The notes under the pieces: model-generated
Seen by the model: only the letters and a program-made list of their open reading frames with translations
The model's database searches: none
What the model was told of the DNA's origin: nothing
Position numbers and translations under genes: made by a program
Source: Gloeocapsopsis crepidinum LEGE 06123
GTDB taxonomy: Bacteria; Cyanobacteriota; Cyanobacteriia; Cyanobacteriales; Chroococcidiopsidaceae
Reading direction: 5' to 3'
DNA length: 48,268 nucleotides
Assembly: GCF_015207655.1 (NCBI RefSeq)
Contig: NZ_JADEWN010000049.1
Location: forward strand, 1 to 48,268
Part shown: positions 1 to 8,182 of the stretch, piece by piece
Position numbering within the stretch: position 1 is the first letter of the stretch
How the letters are laid out: the number at the start of each line of letters is the position of its first letter

Positions 1-71
1 CTGATTGAGGTGTCACCTTGTGTGTATGCCTTAACTATTTTTTCTCGCAAGTCGAGCGAGTACGGTTTCAT
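1..71 (-). CDS. IS630-family transposase, N-terminal fragment cut by the window edge
   Basis: Read on the minus strand from an ATG at 71-69, the frame gives MKPYSLDLREKIVKAYTQGD and then TSI before the window ends. This is the familiar start of the helix-turn-helix domain of cyanobacterial IS630/Tc1-type transposases. Only 23 codons are present; the DDE catalytic part would lie to the left of the window. The gene starts just inside the terminal repeat that ends near 127. Family assignment rests on recognition of this N-terminus and on the matching C-terminus and repeat at the other window edge. Confidence 0.85.
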   Translation of the reverse strand, partial: MKPYSLDLREKIVKAYTQGDTSI

Positions 72-93
72 TAGACTTCATTTGTGTACTCCT

Positions 94-127
94 CTTACTG
101 TACCTCATAAACTTGCAATAGGCTGTA
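94..127 (-). repeat. Terminal inverted repeat of the left IS630 copy (5' end)
   Basis: Read on the minus strand from 127, the sequence begins TACAGCCTATTGCAAGTTTA and continues with TGAGGTACAGTA. It matches 29 of 32 positions of the sequence starting at 48142 on the plus strand, so the two are the two ends of the same kind of element. The outermost TA fits the TA target preference known for IS630 elements. The transposase start codon lies about 55 bases inside. Confidence 0.75.
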
Positions 128-497
128 TTACTTAACACCAGATGAAAACTTGCATGCCACAAATCGTTATGTCATTTAGGAATCCAAGAATTCTACTAAA
201 AAAGCATTGCCAGAGTTAAGTGATATTCAAGATGGTCTTTTCAAGTTGATTCTATACTCAAATATAGATTCTCTACAGCTCAACGGTCAGCAAGTTTCGT
301 TTACTACAAGATTGAAACTTACAGGTAAGGGAATAAAAGAATACATTGTTTTGCCATGTTCTCTAGAAGCGTTGGAAAGATTTCTCTCAATCAACTCGAC
401 TGTACTCACTAAAATAAGGCAAGATCTTGTCAGAAAGCTTCTACTTGAAGTACAGAGAAATAGTAATATTGAGATTGAGATCAGAGCTAATCATTAA
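128..497 (+). pseudogene. 3' remnant of a gene truncated by the IS630 end and carrying an in-frame stop; possible lost restriction partner
   Basis: The frame is protein-like from the IS boundary onward (YLTPDENLHATNRYVI), meets TAG at 177-179, then continues without interruption (ESKNSTKKALPELSDIQDG) to TAA at 495-497. The part after the stop is about 105 residues and has no ATG; the only internal start would be TTG at 207. I read this as the C-terminal end of a larger protein cut by IS insertion and then hit by a nonsense mutation. It stops 4 bases before the adenine methyltransferase ATG at 502, which is the spacing of an operon. A cognate restriction endonuclease is a reasonable guess from that position, but I do not recognise a nuclease motif in what remains. 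A short functional protein started at TTG 207 cannot be excluded. Confidence 0.6.
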
Positions 498-501
498 CAT
501 C

Positions 502-1311
502 ATGTCTAATATTAAAAGCCCACTTCGTTATCCAGGGGGTAAATCAAAAGCTCTTAGCCAAATAATTCCACATATTCCTTTAAATATTACTGAGTACAGA
601 GAACCTTTTGTAGGAGGTGGTTCTATCTTCCTGGCAGTAAAGCAGTTACTGGGCAATAGAGTAAAGTTTTATTGGATCAACGACTTAAACTATGATTTGT
701 GCTGTTTTTGGGAATACGCTCAAGATGATATAGAATCTCTTGTGGCAAGAGTCACAGAAATTAAGCAAAAATATGCAAATGGCAGAGAGATATTTACCTA
801 CTTTACTCGTGAGGATTTACAACTTAGCAAATTTGAGCGAGCGGTAAGATTTTTTGTATTGAATCGTATTACTTTTTCTGGAACTGTTGATTCGGGTGGC
901 TATTCACAGCAGGCATTTGAACGTAGGTTTACAGATTCATCAATTGATAGATTACGGCAAGTTTCTCCTTTACTATCGTCTGTTTACATTACTAACAAAA
1001 ATTACGAAGATTTATTGAATCAGGATAGAGATGGAGTCTTTTTATTTCTTGATCCACCCTACTTCAGGGCAACAAAATCACGGCTTTATGGCGTAAGAGG
1101 AGGTTTACACACTTCCTTTGATCATGAACGCTTTGCCATAAATATGTGTAAATGCCAACACAGATGGTTAATTACTTACGATGATTCTCCAGAAATAAGA
1201 AAACTGTTTAACTTTGCCAAAATCACCGAATGGACTCTTCAATATGGCATGAATAACTATAAGCAAAAAGTTGCTGCCCAAGGTAAGGAATTAATTATCA
1301 AGAACTATTGA
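502..1311 (+). CDS. D12-class DNA adenine N6-methyltransferase (Dam-like)
   Basis: The 269-residue protein should transfer a methyl group from S-adenosylmethionine to N6 of adenine in a short DNA site. The order of motifs is that of the D12/alpha class: LRYPGGK at 8-14, the AdoMet-binding PFVGGGS at 35-41, an acidic INDLN at 59-63, and the catalytic DPPY at 184-187. The length is normal for Dam/DpnM-like enzymes. I chose the ATG at 502 because LRYPGGK normally sits within the first 15 residues; the frame is open further upstream (TTG at 427) but that overlaps the previous gene. All key motifs are intact, so the enzyme is probably active. No restriction gene is visible on the 3' side, so it is probably an orphan. 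The recognition site cannot be read from sequence alone. Confidence 0.88.
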   Translation: MSNIKSPLRYPGGKSKALSQIIPHIPLNITEYREPFVGGGSIFLAVKQLLGNRVKFYWINDLNYDLCCFWEYAQDDIESLVARVTEIKQKYANGREIFTYFTREDLQLSKFERAVRFFVLNRITFSGTVDSGGYSQQAFERRFTDSSIDRLRQVSPLLSSVYITNKNYEDLLNQDRDGVFLFLDPPYFRATKSRLYGVRGGLHTSFDHERFAINMCKCQHRWLITYDDSPEIRKLFNFAKITEWTLQYGMNNYKQKVAAQGKELIIKNY

Positions 1312-1397
1312 GATTAACTGTACTTGGGTTGTTTACCGATTACCTCAAAGTCCCGCCTCATGGACAGCTTATTCGATTCTAGTAACAGAGATTTAAA

Positions 1398-1431
1398 TGA
1401 CTAAGCTGAGTTTTTCTGAGAGGTTTAGTCA
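1398..1431. terminator. Hairpin downstream of the adenine methyltransferase
   Basis: TGACTAA at 1398-1404 pairs with TTAGTCA at 1425-1431 around a T-rich loop. No long T run follows on the plus strand, so it is a weak terminator candidate or only a stabilising hairpin. The rest of 1312-1652 shows no gene. Confidence 0.35.
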
Positions 1432-1652
1432 GTAAAGTTCAGAGATTTTCTGTAACGACAGATACAAAATTTTCGATTACTTTAGAAATAGCAAGGTAGT
1501 TCCACCTAAATAGCTACCTCCAGAAATAGTTCAACTACAGTTTATCAACTCAAGTTGCGTTTCAGGGACTTTAATAGTTCCCAAAGATTCTTATGAGCAA
1601 GTAATAGGTGGAATACCAACAACAATAGTGGCACAAAAAGGGGGTACAACAA

Positions 1653-1934
1653 ATGTCTAGCTTAACTTTAATGGTTCCAAGGCTAAAGCTACTGCAACCA
1701 ACACGCCAATTTCTTGAATCGATAGAAATTCGCAATCCCCAAGTAGCACGATTATTGTGCCGTATTATTCCTAATCGCTGTCCTTTTGAGAGGGAAATCA
1801 AATTGTTTAACTATACAATCCTTCACATTCCACCGTTGTGCAAGTTGAATCCTTTTTACGAACAAGTGATGCTTTTGCGCTTCAAGTGTTTGTCCTATTT
1901 AGCTGACGAGTTTGGCGAAGTAGTACTTGGGTAG
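1653..1934 (+). CDS. Small Mo-dependent nitrogenase C-terminus (Mo-nitro_C) family protein
   Basis: This 93-residue protein has the signature of the cyanobacterial Mo-nitro_C family: ARLLCRIIPNRCPFERE, then LHIPPLCKLNPFYEQV, then LRFKCLSYLADEFGE near the C-terminus. The family was named after tails on nitrogenase-related proteins, but free-standing copies are common in cyanobacteria and their function is unknown. No nif genes occur in this window, so the name should not be read as evidence for nitrogen fixation. The ATG at 1653 is preceded by a G-rich stretch (AGGGGG) about ten bases upstream that can serve as a ribosome binding site. Three conserved Cys residues (in LLCR, NRCP and PLCK) may be of interest. 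The gene stands alone between two gaps of about 340 and 150 bases. Confidence 0.72.
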   Translation: MSSLTLMVPRLKLLQPTRQFLESIEIRNPQVARLLCRIIPNRCPFEREIKLFNYTILHIPPLCKLNPFYEQVMLLRFKCLSYLADEFGEVVLG

Positions 1935-2082
1935 TATTGGCAGCATTTGATTCTGTCTCAAGTTAATCCACAGGTTTGCTTGTGACTTGATGAATAAGTT
2001 GTTTGTTCAACATAAATTTGGTTAGGCGGCAACAGGATAAACAGAAAAACTTGATGCTGTACGGGTAAAGGAGTTATTCACA

Positions 2083-2217
2083 ATGCATCTTTGTATTTCC
2101 GTTGGAACAGCACTTCAGCTTTTTGCCATAGCTGATCTCGCTTCAGTAATGCTGTTACTAGCACTTGCTCAATTTGGCTCAGTTGCGATCGCAACTATAG
2201 AAGATATCTATCGCTGA
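2083..2217 (+). CDS. Putative 44-aa hydrophobic peptide
   Basis: An ATG at 2083 is preceded by AAAGGAG at good spacing and opens a 44-codon frame ending at TGA 2215-2217. The product is hydrophobic in its middle (SVMLLLALAQFGSVAIAT) and ends in a charged EDIYR tail, so it could span the membrane once. The strong ribosome binding site is the main support. I do not recognise the family, and the frame is short enough to occur by chance. It lies about 130 bases before the TPR protein and could be a leader of the same transcript. Confidence 0.35.
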   Translation: MHLCISVGTALQLFAIADLASVMLLLALAQFGSVAIATIEDIYR

Positions 2218-2345
2218 TCGCCAAAGAAGTCAGCAAATAAACATCAAAATTTACCAATTGCATACTAAACCACAAGCTGAGCTAGTGAAGTATTTCATAA
2301 CAGCTAGTTCAGTTTGACATGTCTAGCACAAATGAGGTGACACAG

Positions 2346-4040
2346 ATGAACCGAACGACATTTTTCTTAAGTCTACTGATCGTATTCGGATTATCAGAAT
2401 GGACTGCTACACCAATGCAAAAAGCGATCGCATGTCAATCGAGCGGTCATTATCATACTGAAGTGGGCGATCGCAAATTACCATTATTAAATCTTGGCAG
2501 TCACAACTATCAGATTTCAACTCATAATCCTCTTACTCAACGTTACTTTAATCAAGGACTAATCCTGGCTTACGGATTCAACCATGCTGAGGCAGAGCGC
2601 TCTTTCCGCGAAGCAGCAAGACTCGATCCCGACTGCGCGATGTGTTATTGGGGAATTGCCTTAGTTTTAGGTCCAAATATTAATGCACCGATGGATGATG
2701 CTGCAGTTCCCAAAGCATATGCGGCATTGCAAAAAGCACAAAATTTGGCACCTAAGGCAAGCCAAGCGGAGCAAGCATATATCCAAGCACTTGCAAAGCG
2801 TTATGCTCCACAGCCAGTTAAGGATCGTACTTCACTCGATCAAGATTATGCCAAGGCTATGCGCGAATTGTCCCAGCGCTACCCTAATGACTTAGATGCA
2901 GCAACACTATATGCTGAAGCATTAATGGATCTCACACCTTGGAATTTCTGGACGAAGGACGGACAACCAACAACCTACACGAACGAAATTGTATCAACAC
3001 TCGAATCAGTTTTGCAGCGCCATCCCAATCATCCAGGAGCTAATCACTACTATATTCATGCTGTTGAAGCATCACGAACTCCAGAACGAGCAATACCCAG
3101 TGCACAACGGCTAGAGACACTCGTACCTGATGCTGGACACTTAGTACATATGCCGTCACACGTTTACTGGCGAGTAGGACGCTACTACGATGCTGTACGG
3201 ATCAACGAACGTGCTATTCGAGTAGATGAAACACATGGTGTCGGTGGAACTCGCGATCAGAATGCGCACAGCTACTATGCATTGGCGTACTATCCGCACA
3301 ACATCCACTTTCTCTTTGCAGCAGCACAGATGTCAGGGCGTAGCACTCTAGCGCTCGAAGCCGCGCGGAAGTTAGTTACTAAAATTCCCGATCGTGCCTA
3401 TCAGGATGTTCCTGCTTTGGAAGACTTCAAACCAATGCCACTATTTGCCTTAGCGCGCTTTGGTAAATGGCAAGAAATCCTTCAAGAACCACAGCCTGCA
3501 TCACAACTGCAATATACCACGGGAATGTGGCACTGGGCGCGAGGTTTAGCATATGTGCGGCGCGGGAATCTCGATAAAGCAAAGTCTGAGTACGCACAGT
3601 TACGCAAAATTGCCCAGACAGATGCAATGAAAAAGCTGACTTTAGCATCATTTCCTCAAGCATCAACGCTGTTAGATATTGCCTCTCACGTACTAGCATC
3701 GGAACTTACTCAGGCTCAAGGGCAAACAAATGAAGCGATCGCCCAACTTAAAAAAGCAGTAAGTATTCAAGATAGTCTGAGCTATATCGAACCACCATCT
3801 TGGTATTACCCCGTACGTCATAACTTGGGCTACACCTTACTAAAAGCAGGTCAGGTACAGGAAGCCGAGGCTGTTTACCGCGAAGATTTAAAACAATATC
3901 CACACAACGGTTGGTCGCTATTTGGACTTGTACAAAGTCTACAAGCTCAAGGCAAAACAAAGGAAGCTCAAATGATACAACAACAATTTGCCGCAGCTTG
4001 GAAATATGCTGATGTCAAGTTGACTGCTTCTCAATTCTAA
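2346..4040 (+). CDS. Exported tetratricopeptide-repeat protein with CxxCYWG and His-rich motifs
   Basis: The protein is 564 residues from the ATG at 2346. I prefer this start to the in-frame ATG at 2319 because GAGGTGA lies six bases upstream of it. Residues 4-29 form a signal peptide; Cys30 could be a weak lipobox (AIAC) or lie near a signal peptidase site. The rest is helical TPR repeats: one block begins near residue 65 with AYGFNHAEAERSFREAARLD, and a second block lies near the C-terminus (YTLLKAGQVQEAEAVYRED). Family-type motifs are DPDCAMCYWG at 95-103, HYYIHAVEAS in the middle, and HMPSHVYWRVGR after it; the His and Cys residues suggest possible metal or redox chemistry, which is inference. 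The substrate is unknown. The gene is 24 bases upstream of a methyltransferase with its own good ribosome binding site, so the two are likely co-transcribed. Confidence 0.8.
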   Translation: MNRTTFFLSLLIVFGLSEWTATPMQKAIACQSSGHYHTEVGDRKLPLLNLGSHNYQISTHNPLTQRYFNQGLILAYGFNHAEAERSFREAARLDPDCAMCYWGIALVLGPNINAPMDDAAVPKAYAALQKAQNLAPKASQAEQAYIQALAKRYAPQPVKDRTSLDQDYAKAMRELSQRYPNDLDAATLYAEALMDLTPWNFWTKDGQPTTYTNEIVSTLESVLQRHPNHPGANHYYIHAVEASRTPERAIPSAQRLETLVPDAGHLVHMPSHVYWRVGRYYDAVRINERAIRVDETHGVGGTRDQNAHSYYALAYYPHNIHFLFAAAQMSGRSTLALEAARKLVTKIPDRAYQDVPALEDFKPMPLFALARFGKWQEILQEPQPASQLQYTTGMWHWARGLAYVRRGNLDKAKSEYAQLRKIAQTDAMKKLTLASFPQASTLLDIASHVLASELTQAQGQTNEAIAQLKKAVSIQDSLSYIEPPSWYYPVRHNLGYTLLKAGQVQEAEAVYREDLKQYPHNGWSLFGLVQSLQAQGKTKEAQMIQQQFAAAWKYADVKLTASQF

Positions 4041-4064
4041 TTACAACACAATAAGGAGAAACAG

Positions 4065-5165
4065 ATGACTACACAGTCTGTTGCAATGCAACAAAAGGAA
4101 GCTTTGATTGAGCGATTGCTGAAATCAGTTGCAGGTACTTTTGATATTTTCACAATTTACATTGGTGACCAACTGGGTTTTTATCGAGCACTTGCTGAAG
4201 GCTGGTTAACTTCAACGGAACTAGCAACTCAAACTAACACGATTGAGCGCTATGTACGCGAATGGCTCGAACAGCAAACAGTTACAGGTATCCTAGAAAT
4301 TGATGATGAAAACGCACCTGCAAAAACACGACGCTATCACTTACCTGCGGGACACGTTGAAGCACTCCTCGATCGCGATAGTCTGGATTATCTAACTCCA
4401 TTAACTTATATGTTGGTAGGTGTGACACGCCCCTTAACCTCACTATTAAATGCCTACCGCAGCGGTGGTGGCGTACCCTATCGTGAATACGGAACTATGT
4501 TCCGTGAAGGACAAGCTGCGATTAACCGCTCGATGTTTCTCCAGCAGTTGGGAACTGAATGGATTCCGGCAATGCCTGATCTTCATGCTCGGTTGCAAGC
4601 CGATCCTCCTGCGCGGATTGCAGATATTGGTTGTGGTGGAGGTTGGTCGAGTATTGGGATTGCGCAAGCATACACCAAGGTGCAAGTTGATGGTTATGAC
4701 TTGGATACTCCTTCAGTTGAATTAGCGCAGCAAAATGTCCGAGAAGCGGGATTAAGCGATCGCGTAACAATCCATCATCATGATGTTAGTAACCCTATCC
4801 TGACGCAGCAGTATGATTTAGTCACTGCTTTTGAATGCATTCATGACTTGGGTAATCCTGTAGGCGCACTTCAAACCATGCGGCGTTTAGTAGGAGACAA
4901 TGGTGCAGTTCTTATTGCAGATGAGCGGGTTGGCGATCGCTTTACAGCTTCTGGCAATGATATAGAATGGATGATGTACGGTTGGAGCGTTTTACACTGC
5001 TTGCCAGTAGGTATGGCAGACGACGGCGAATATCACTGTGGTGGAACAGGTACCGTGATGCGAACCGATACCTTACGGGGTTATGCCCAAGCCGCAGGCT
5101 TTCGTGACATCGAAATTCTACCCGTTGATAACTTCTTTTTCCGATTCTATCGTCTGTATCCTTAA
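4065..5165 (+). CDS. SAM-dependent methyltransferase with N-terminal winged-helix domain (Rv2258c-like)
   Basis: The 366-residue protein starts at ATG 4065, with AAGGAGA at ideal spacing. Residues 10-110 look like the dimerising winged-helix domain found in O-methyltransferase-like proteins (LTSTELATQTNTIERYVREW). The catalytic Rossmann domain begins near residue 180 with the AdoMet motif IADIGCGGGWSS, followed by the acidic YDLD, HHHDVSNP and FECIHDLGNP. This layout is that of the Rv2258c-like class of methyltransferases, often annotated as transcriptional regulators although they carry a full AdoMet site. The acceptor is unknown; a small molecule is more likely than DNA or protein. The gene is the second of a pair with the TPR protein and is followed by two hairpins, so the transcript probably ends there. 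Confidence 0.82.
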   Translation: MTTQSVAMQQKEALIERLLKSVAGTFDIFTIYIGDQLGFYRALAEGWLTSTELATQTNTIERYVREWLEQQTVTGILEIDDENAPAKTRRYHLPAGHVEALLDRDSLDYLTPLTYMLVGVTRPLTSLLNAYRSGGGVPYREYGTMFREGQAAINRSMFLQQLGTEWIPAMPDLHARLQADPPARIADIGCGGGWSSIGIAQAYTKVQVDGYDLDTPSVELAQQNVREAGLSDRVTIHHHDVSNPILTQQYDLVTAFECIHDLGNPVGALQTMRRLVGDNGAVLIADERVGDRFTASGNDIEWMMYGWSVLHCLPVGMADDGEYHCGGTGTVMRTDTLRGYAQAAGFRDIEILPVDNFFFRFYRLYP

Positions 5166-5180
5166 TAACTGACATTATGG

Positions 5181-5218
5181 CATCACTACGATCTACAAGC
5201 CAGCAGATCGTAGTGATG
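5181..5218. terminator. Perfect 14-bp hairpin after the methyltransferase
   Basis: CATCACTACGATCT at 5181-5194 pairs perfectly with AGATCGTAGTGATG at 5205-5218. It starts 15 bases after the stop codon. Only a short TT follows, so it may act together with the stronger terminator at 5243. Confidence 0.6.
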
Positions 5219-5242
5219 TTTGCTAAGTTCACTCATTGGGTG

Positions 5243-5269
5243 GGGTAGGCAAGATGCCTACCCTTTTTT
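5243..5269 (+). terminator. Rho-independent terminator
   Basis: GGGTAGGC at 5243-5250, loop AAGAT, then GCCTACCC at 5256-5263, followed directly by TTTTTT. It closes the TPR-methyltransferase transcript. The stretch from 5270 to about 5690 is AT-rich and I see no gene in it. Confidence 0.85.
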
Positions 5270-5699
5270 ACTATTTCAAATTAACTTTCTCTGTGCTCTT
5301 CGTTATCAAACTTGTATTGGGTAACATTGCACATATGTAATGTAAAGTATTCAATTTTTGCATTTATGGCTTAGGTTTGCGTTGAGTATTGCAACATTAA
5401 GTGACTAAAATTAACATTAGGTAAGGCTTTAGCTATCTAAAATATTAAATAGTAGTCTTTACAAAGATCCGACACATATTCTTCATATGACTGTCATAAG
5501 CAGTTGGTAGTCTAATATTGTTCGGTGGTAGCGCACTTAGTTACTTATCATCTGATTTTTTAAACAAAACTTTAAATTCTATTTGCAATTATTTATTTAG
5601 TAGAAAAGTCATGACTTTTGTTCAGTAGCTCAAAGTTTTAATTTTTTAAACATTAGATTGTTGTTTGAATTAACTTCATTGTATTCTCAGGAGAATAGT

Positions 5700-5891
5700 A
5701 TGTTTTTTACTCAAAGTTTTAAATACCGCTTTCCTTTGATAATAGAATCTATGACAATATCTTCCTTGCATCGTAGTTTAAAAAATTGGATTCGCCGAGA
5801 GATTGTTGATGACGATCCTTACGATGTAGAAAGTTTGTTTCCCGAAGTCAATCAACTTGAGAATTGGACAGCAAGAGAGTTGCAAGATTAA
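5700..5891 (+). CDS. Conserved-looking 63-aa protein of unknown function
   Basis: The ATG at 5700 is preceded by AGGAGA at seven bases, which is why I choose it over the TTG at 5658. The product is 63 residues with a basic middle (LHRSLKNWIRREI) followed by an acidic segment (VDDDPYDVESLFPEVNQLE). There is no signal peptide or clear membrane segment. The composition and the ribosome binding site make it look like a real small cytoplasmic protein. I cannot assign a family or a role. It stands alone, with about 430 empty bases before it and 315 after it. Confidence 0.55.
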   Translation: MFFTQSFKYRFPLIIESMTISSLHRSLKNWIRREIVDDDPYDVESLFPEVNQLENWTARELQD

Positions 5892-6206
5892 CTTTGCTTT
5901 TTCATATAAGATTTACTAGTTGTATCCATCGGTGCATCGAACTTTTTTACAATAATGTAGTGAGTCTTTGTTCTCCTGATCTAAGACATAGTTTGTAGCT
6001 ATAGCAACGGGCAGGCAATATTCCTACCTCAAGTTTCATGTTTGACTTAGTGAGCCTACCTTATAGAGCACAATAAATGGTGTTTAGACTCACCTAATGC
6101 TTGTGCAATTCAAACTATGAATAGATTGTTTATGAGGAAGACACGATTTTTGAGCCGTGAAATTAAATCATAAATTCTAAAGCTCAAAATAAGTAATTTT
6201 TTGGTT

Positions 6207-6296
6207 ATGTATCATTTCTTTTTTGCATTCTTTTTAGTAAGTTTAGTCACTATGTTTGCTTTTACAGCGATCGCCTACTTGTTTCCTCAAGATTAG
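6207..6296 (+). CDS. Putative 29-aa single-membrane-span peptide
   Basis: ATG at 6207 to TAG at 6294-6296 encodes a peptide that is almost entirely hydrophobic (FFFAFFLVSLVTMFAFTAIA) with a short polar end FPQD. The shape resembles the tiny one-helix subunits of cyanobacterial photosynthetic complexes, but I cannot match it to PsbM, PsbT, PsaM, PetL, PetN or PetM. No clear Shine-Dalgarno sequence precedes it, which lowers confidence. It lies between the 63-aa gene and the terminator of the convergent protease gene. Confidence 0.3.
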   Translation: MYHFFFAFFLVSLVTMFAFTAIAYLFPQD

Positions 6297-6320
6297 CTTC
6301 ACTCCATTACGCATATAAGA

Positions 6321-6350
6321 AAAAACAGGGGCGAAAACACTCGTCCCTGT
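6321..6350 (-). terminator. Rho-independent terminator of the HtrA-type protease gene
   Basis: On the minus strand ACAGGGACGA pairs with the CGCCCCTGT side across a seven-base loop with one G-U pair, then a T-rich run follows. It lies about 40 bases after the protease stop codon. Confidence 0.75.
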
Positions 6351-6389
6351 CAATTTTATCTATGAAGACATTTTCGCCTGTTGGTAGCT

Positions 6390-7625
6390 TTAATTTTGAG
6401 ACTGTAGCTGACTAGGAAAAGCACCAGTATTCAAAGCGAGGTTAACATTTCTACCACCACGACTTACTTCTAGTTGTAATTGTCCGCCGACTCTGGTGTT
6501 TTCTACTGCTCTTTGGACGACTTCAGCTGTTGCTGCTTCTTGACCATTAACTCGACGAATCACATCACCAGCGCGAAGTCCGGCGCGGGCTGCGGGGGAA
6601 CCTGGAAGAACTCTGACAATTAAAACGCCACGATCTTCAGTAATCCTTAGACCATTGTTGGGATTACTATTGATTTCTTGTCGTAACTCTGGCGATAAAG
6701 CTACCATCTGAACTCCAACGTAGGGATGTTCAACTCGACCATTCGCAATCAATTGGTTGGAAATATTTTGTGCAGTGTTAATTGGAATTGCAAAACCTAA
6801 GCCTTGAGCACCGCGTAGAATTGCGGTATTCATCCCAATAACTTCACCACGAGCATTGAGCAAAGGTCCACCTGAGTTCCCAGGATTAATGGCTGCGTCA
6901 GTTTGAATAAATTGTACGCGCTTATCAGCAACACCGACTTGATTACTAGTACGACCTGTTGCACTAATAATACCAGTTGTTACGGTATTGTCTAATCCTA
7001 AAGGATTACCGATCGCGATCGCAAATTCTCCTGGACGCAGTTGATCTGAGTTACCCATTGTTAATGTCGGTAGTTGATCTGCATCAATTTTAATTACAGC
7101 AACATCTGTTACCGGATCTGTGCCCAACACTTGACCAGTAAAGCGGCGTCCATCGTTGAGAACTACACTGACACTACGCGCACCATCAACAACGTGAGCA
7201 TTCGTTAAAATGCGTCCATCTGCACTAATAATAAATCCTGAGCCTGTTCCTTGTTGCACTCTTTGTTGCGTTCGGGGAATTTGCGAACCAAAGAACCGCC
7301 GGAAAAACGGATCGTCAAAGACATCAGGAACTCGCGTAGTAACAGTTCGTGATGATTCAATGCGCACGACAGCAGGTCCGACTCTTTCGACAACATTAGC
7401 GACAAAGTTGGGGTCTGTTGTTGGGATAGGTGCTGCGATCGCGGGACTAATGGGTGTTGAGATCGATGATGAGTGCATTCGCGTTGCGAGATTACTTCCT
7501 GAAAAAGCAACACCCGCTCCCAGTAGCATCATTGATACGTAACTCGCTGTTTTCCGCCAGGGAGAAGTTGAGGAGTTGTGATGTAATTGTCTTGTTTCTT
7601 GTGGTTTGTTGTCCATATGTCTCAC
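6390..7625 (-). CDS. HtrA/Deg-family serine protease (HhoA/HhoB/HtrA type)
   Basis: This 411-residue protein is a periplasmic or membrane-anchored Deg protease that would degrade or refold damaged proteins. A basic N-terminus and a hydrophobic stretch at about 27-44 serve as signal or anchor. The trypsin-like domain holds the full triad: His144 in TNAHVV, Asp174 in VTDVAVIK, and Ser251 in GNSGGPL. One PDZ domain follows at about 305-395 (GVLIVRVLPGSPAARAGLRAGD), which is the usual layout of the three cyanobacterial paralogues HhoA, HhoB and HtrA. I cannot decide which of these it is. The start could also be the ATG at 7616, three residues in. It stands alone, with a T-rich upstream region that holds its promoter, and ends in a clear terminator. 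Confidence 0.93.
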   Translation of the reverse strand: MRHMDNKPQETRQLHHNSSTSPWRKTASYVSMMLLGAGVAFSGSNLATRMHSSSISTPISPAIAAPIPTTDPNFVANVVERVGPAVVRIESSRTVTTRVPDVFDDPFFRRFFGSQIPRTQQRVQQGTGSGFIISADGRILTNAHVVDGARSVSVVLNDGRRFTGQVLGTDPVTDVAVIKIDADQLPTLTMGNSDQLRPGEFAIAIGNPLGLDNTVTTGIISATGRTSNQVGVADKRVQFIQTDAAINPGNSGGPLLNARGEVIGMNTAILRGAQGLGFAIPINTAQNISNQLIANGRVEHPYVGVQMVALSPELRQEINSNPNNGLRITEDRGVLIVRVLPGSPAARAGLRAGDVIRRVNGQEAATAEVVQRAVENTRVGGQLQLEVSRGGRNVNLALNTGAFPSQLQSQN

Positions 7626-8182
7626 TTACAGCAAATCAATAATGACTAGATACAAAAATACAAATACTGTTTTAGCAAAGCTCTTTATAGATTATTGACT
7701 GTCTTGGTATCTTGATAGTTTCCTATTTAACTTAGTTTTAGTTTAAACAGCTACTATGTCATTTTTGTGACAACTTTATTGCACTTCAATGAAATTATTC
7801 TGAGTAACAGTTTTTGCATTCACGTTGAAAGATTATTGCTAATTCAATCAACACGTATTCACTTCTTAAAGGACGGAAAAAGATAGTATATCTTAACTTC
7901 TTTCCTATTTACTTTAGTATGCAAAGCACTTACTGTCGTCTTTTGCGGGTATCACTACTTGCCGTCATACAAATTTTGTCGTAAAGAAAACACTGAGTTT
8001 GTAGTTACAAAAAACTAAAATACGAGGAGTAGTTTGAGTACAGATGATATTTATGTAGTGTACCCAAATGACCGAACTGCTACCAGTTTTCATCGTTTTC
8101 ATGTTAGTGCGATGATAACTTCATTTAATACATAAAATGTTGTTAAGGTAAACTGTTGTGAACCTAGTATTAAGATCAACTA
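7626..8182. other. Intergenic region upstream of the protease gene
   Basis: About 560 AT-rich bases between tyrA and the protease gene, both on the minus strand. It must contain the protease promoter. I see no ORF with a credible ribosome binding site, no tRNA-like sequence and no strong terminator here. Confidence 0.5.

Noticed and set aside
1571-1801. 76-codon frame on the minus strand
   Set aside because: It overlaps the Mo-nitro_C-like gene in antisense, which has a family match and a ribosome binding site, while this frame has neither.
4446-4770. Overlapping frames on both strands within the methyltransferase gene
   Set aside because: Shadows of the methyltransferase frame without start signals.
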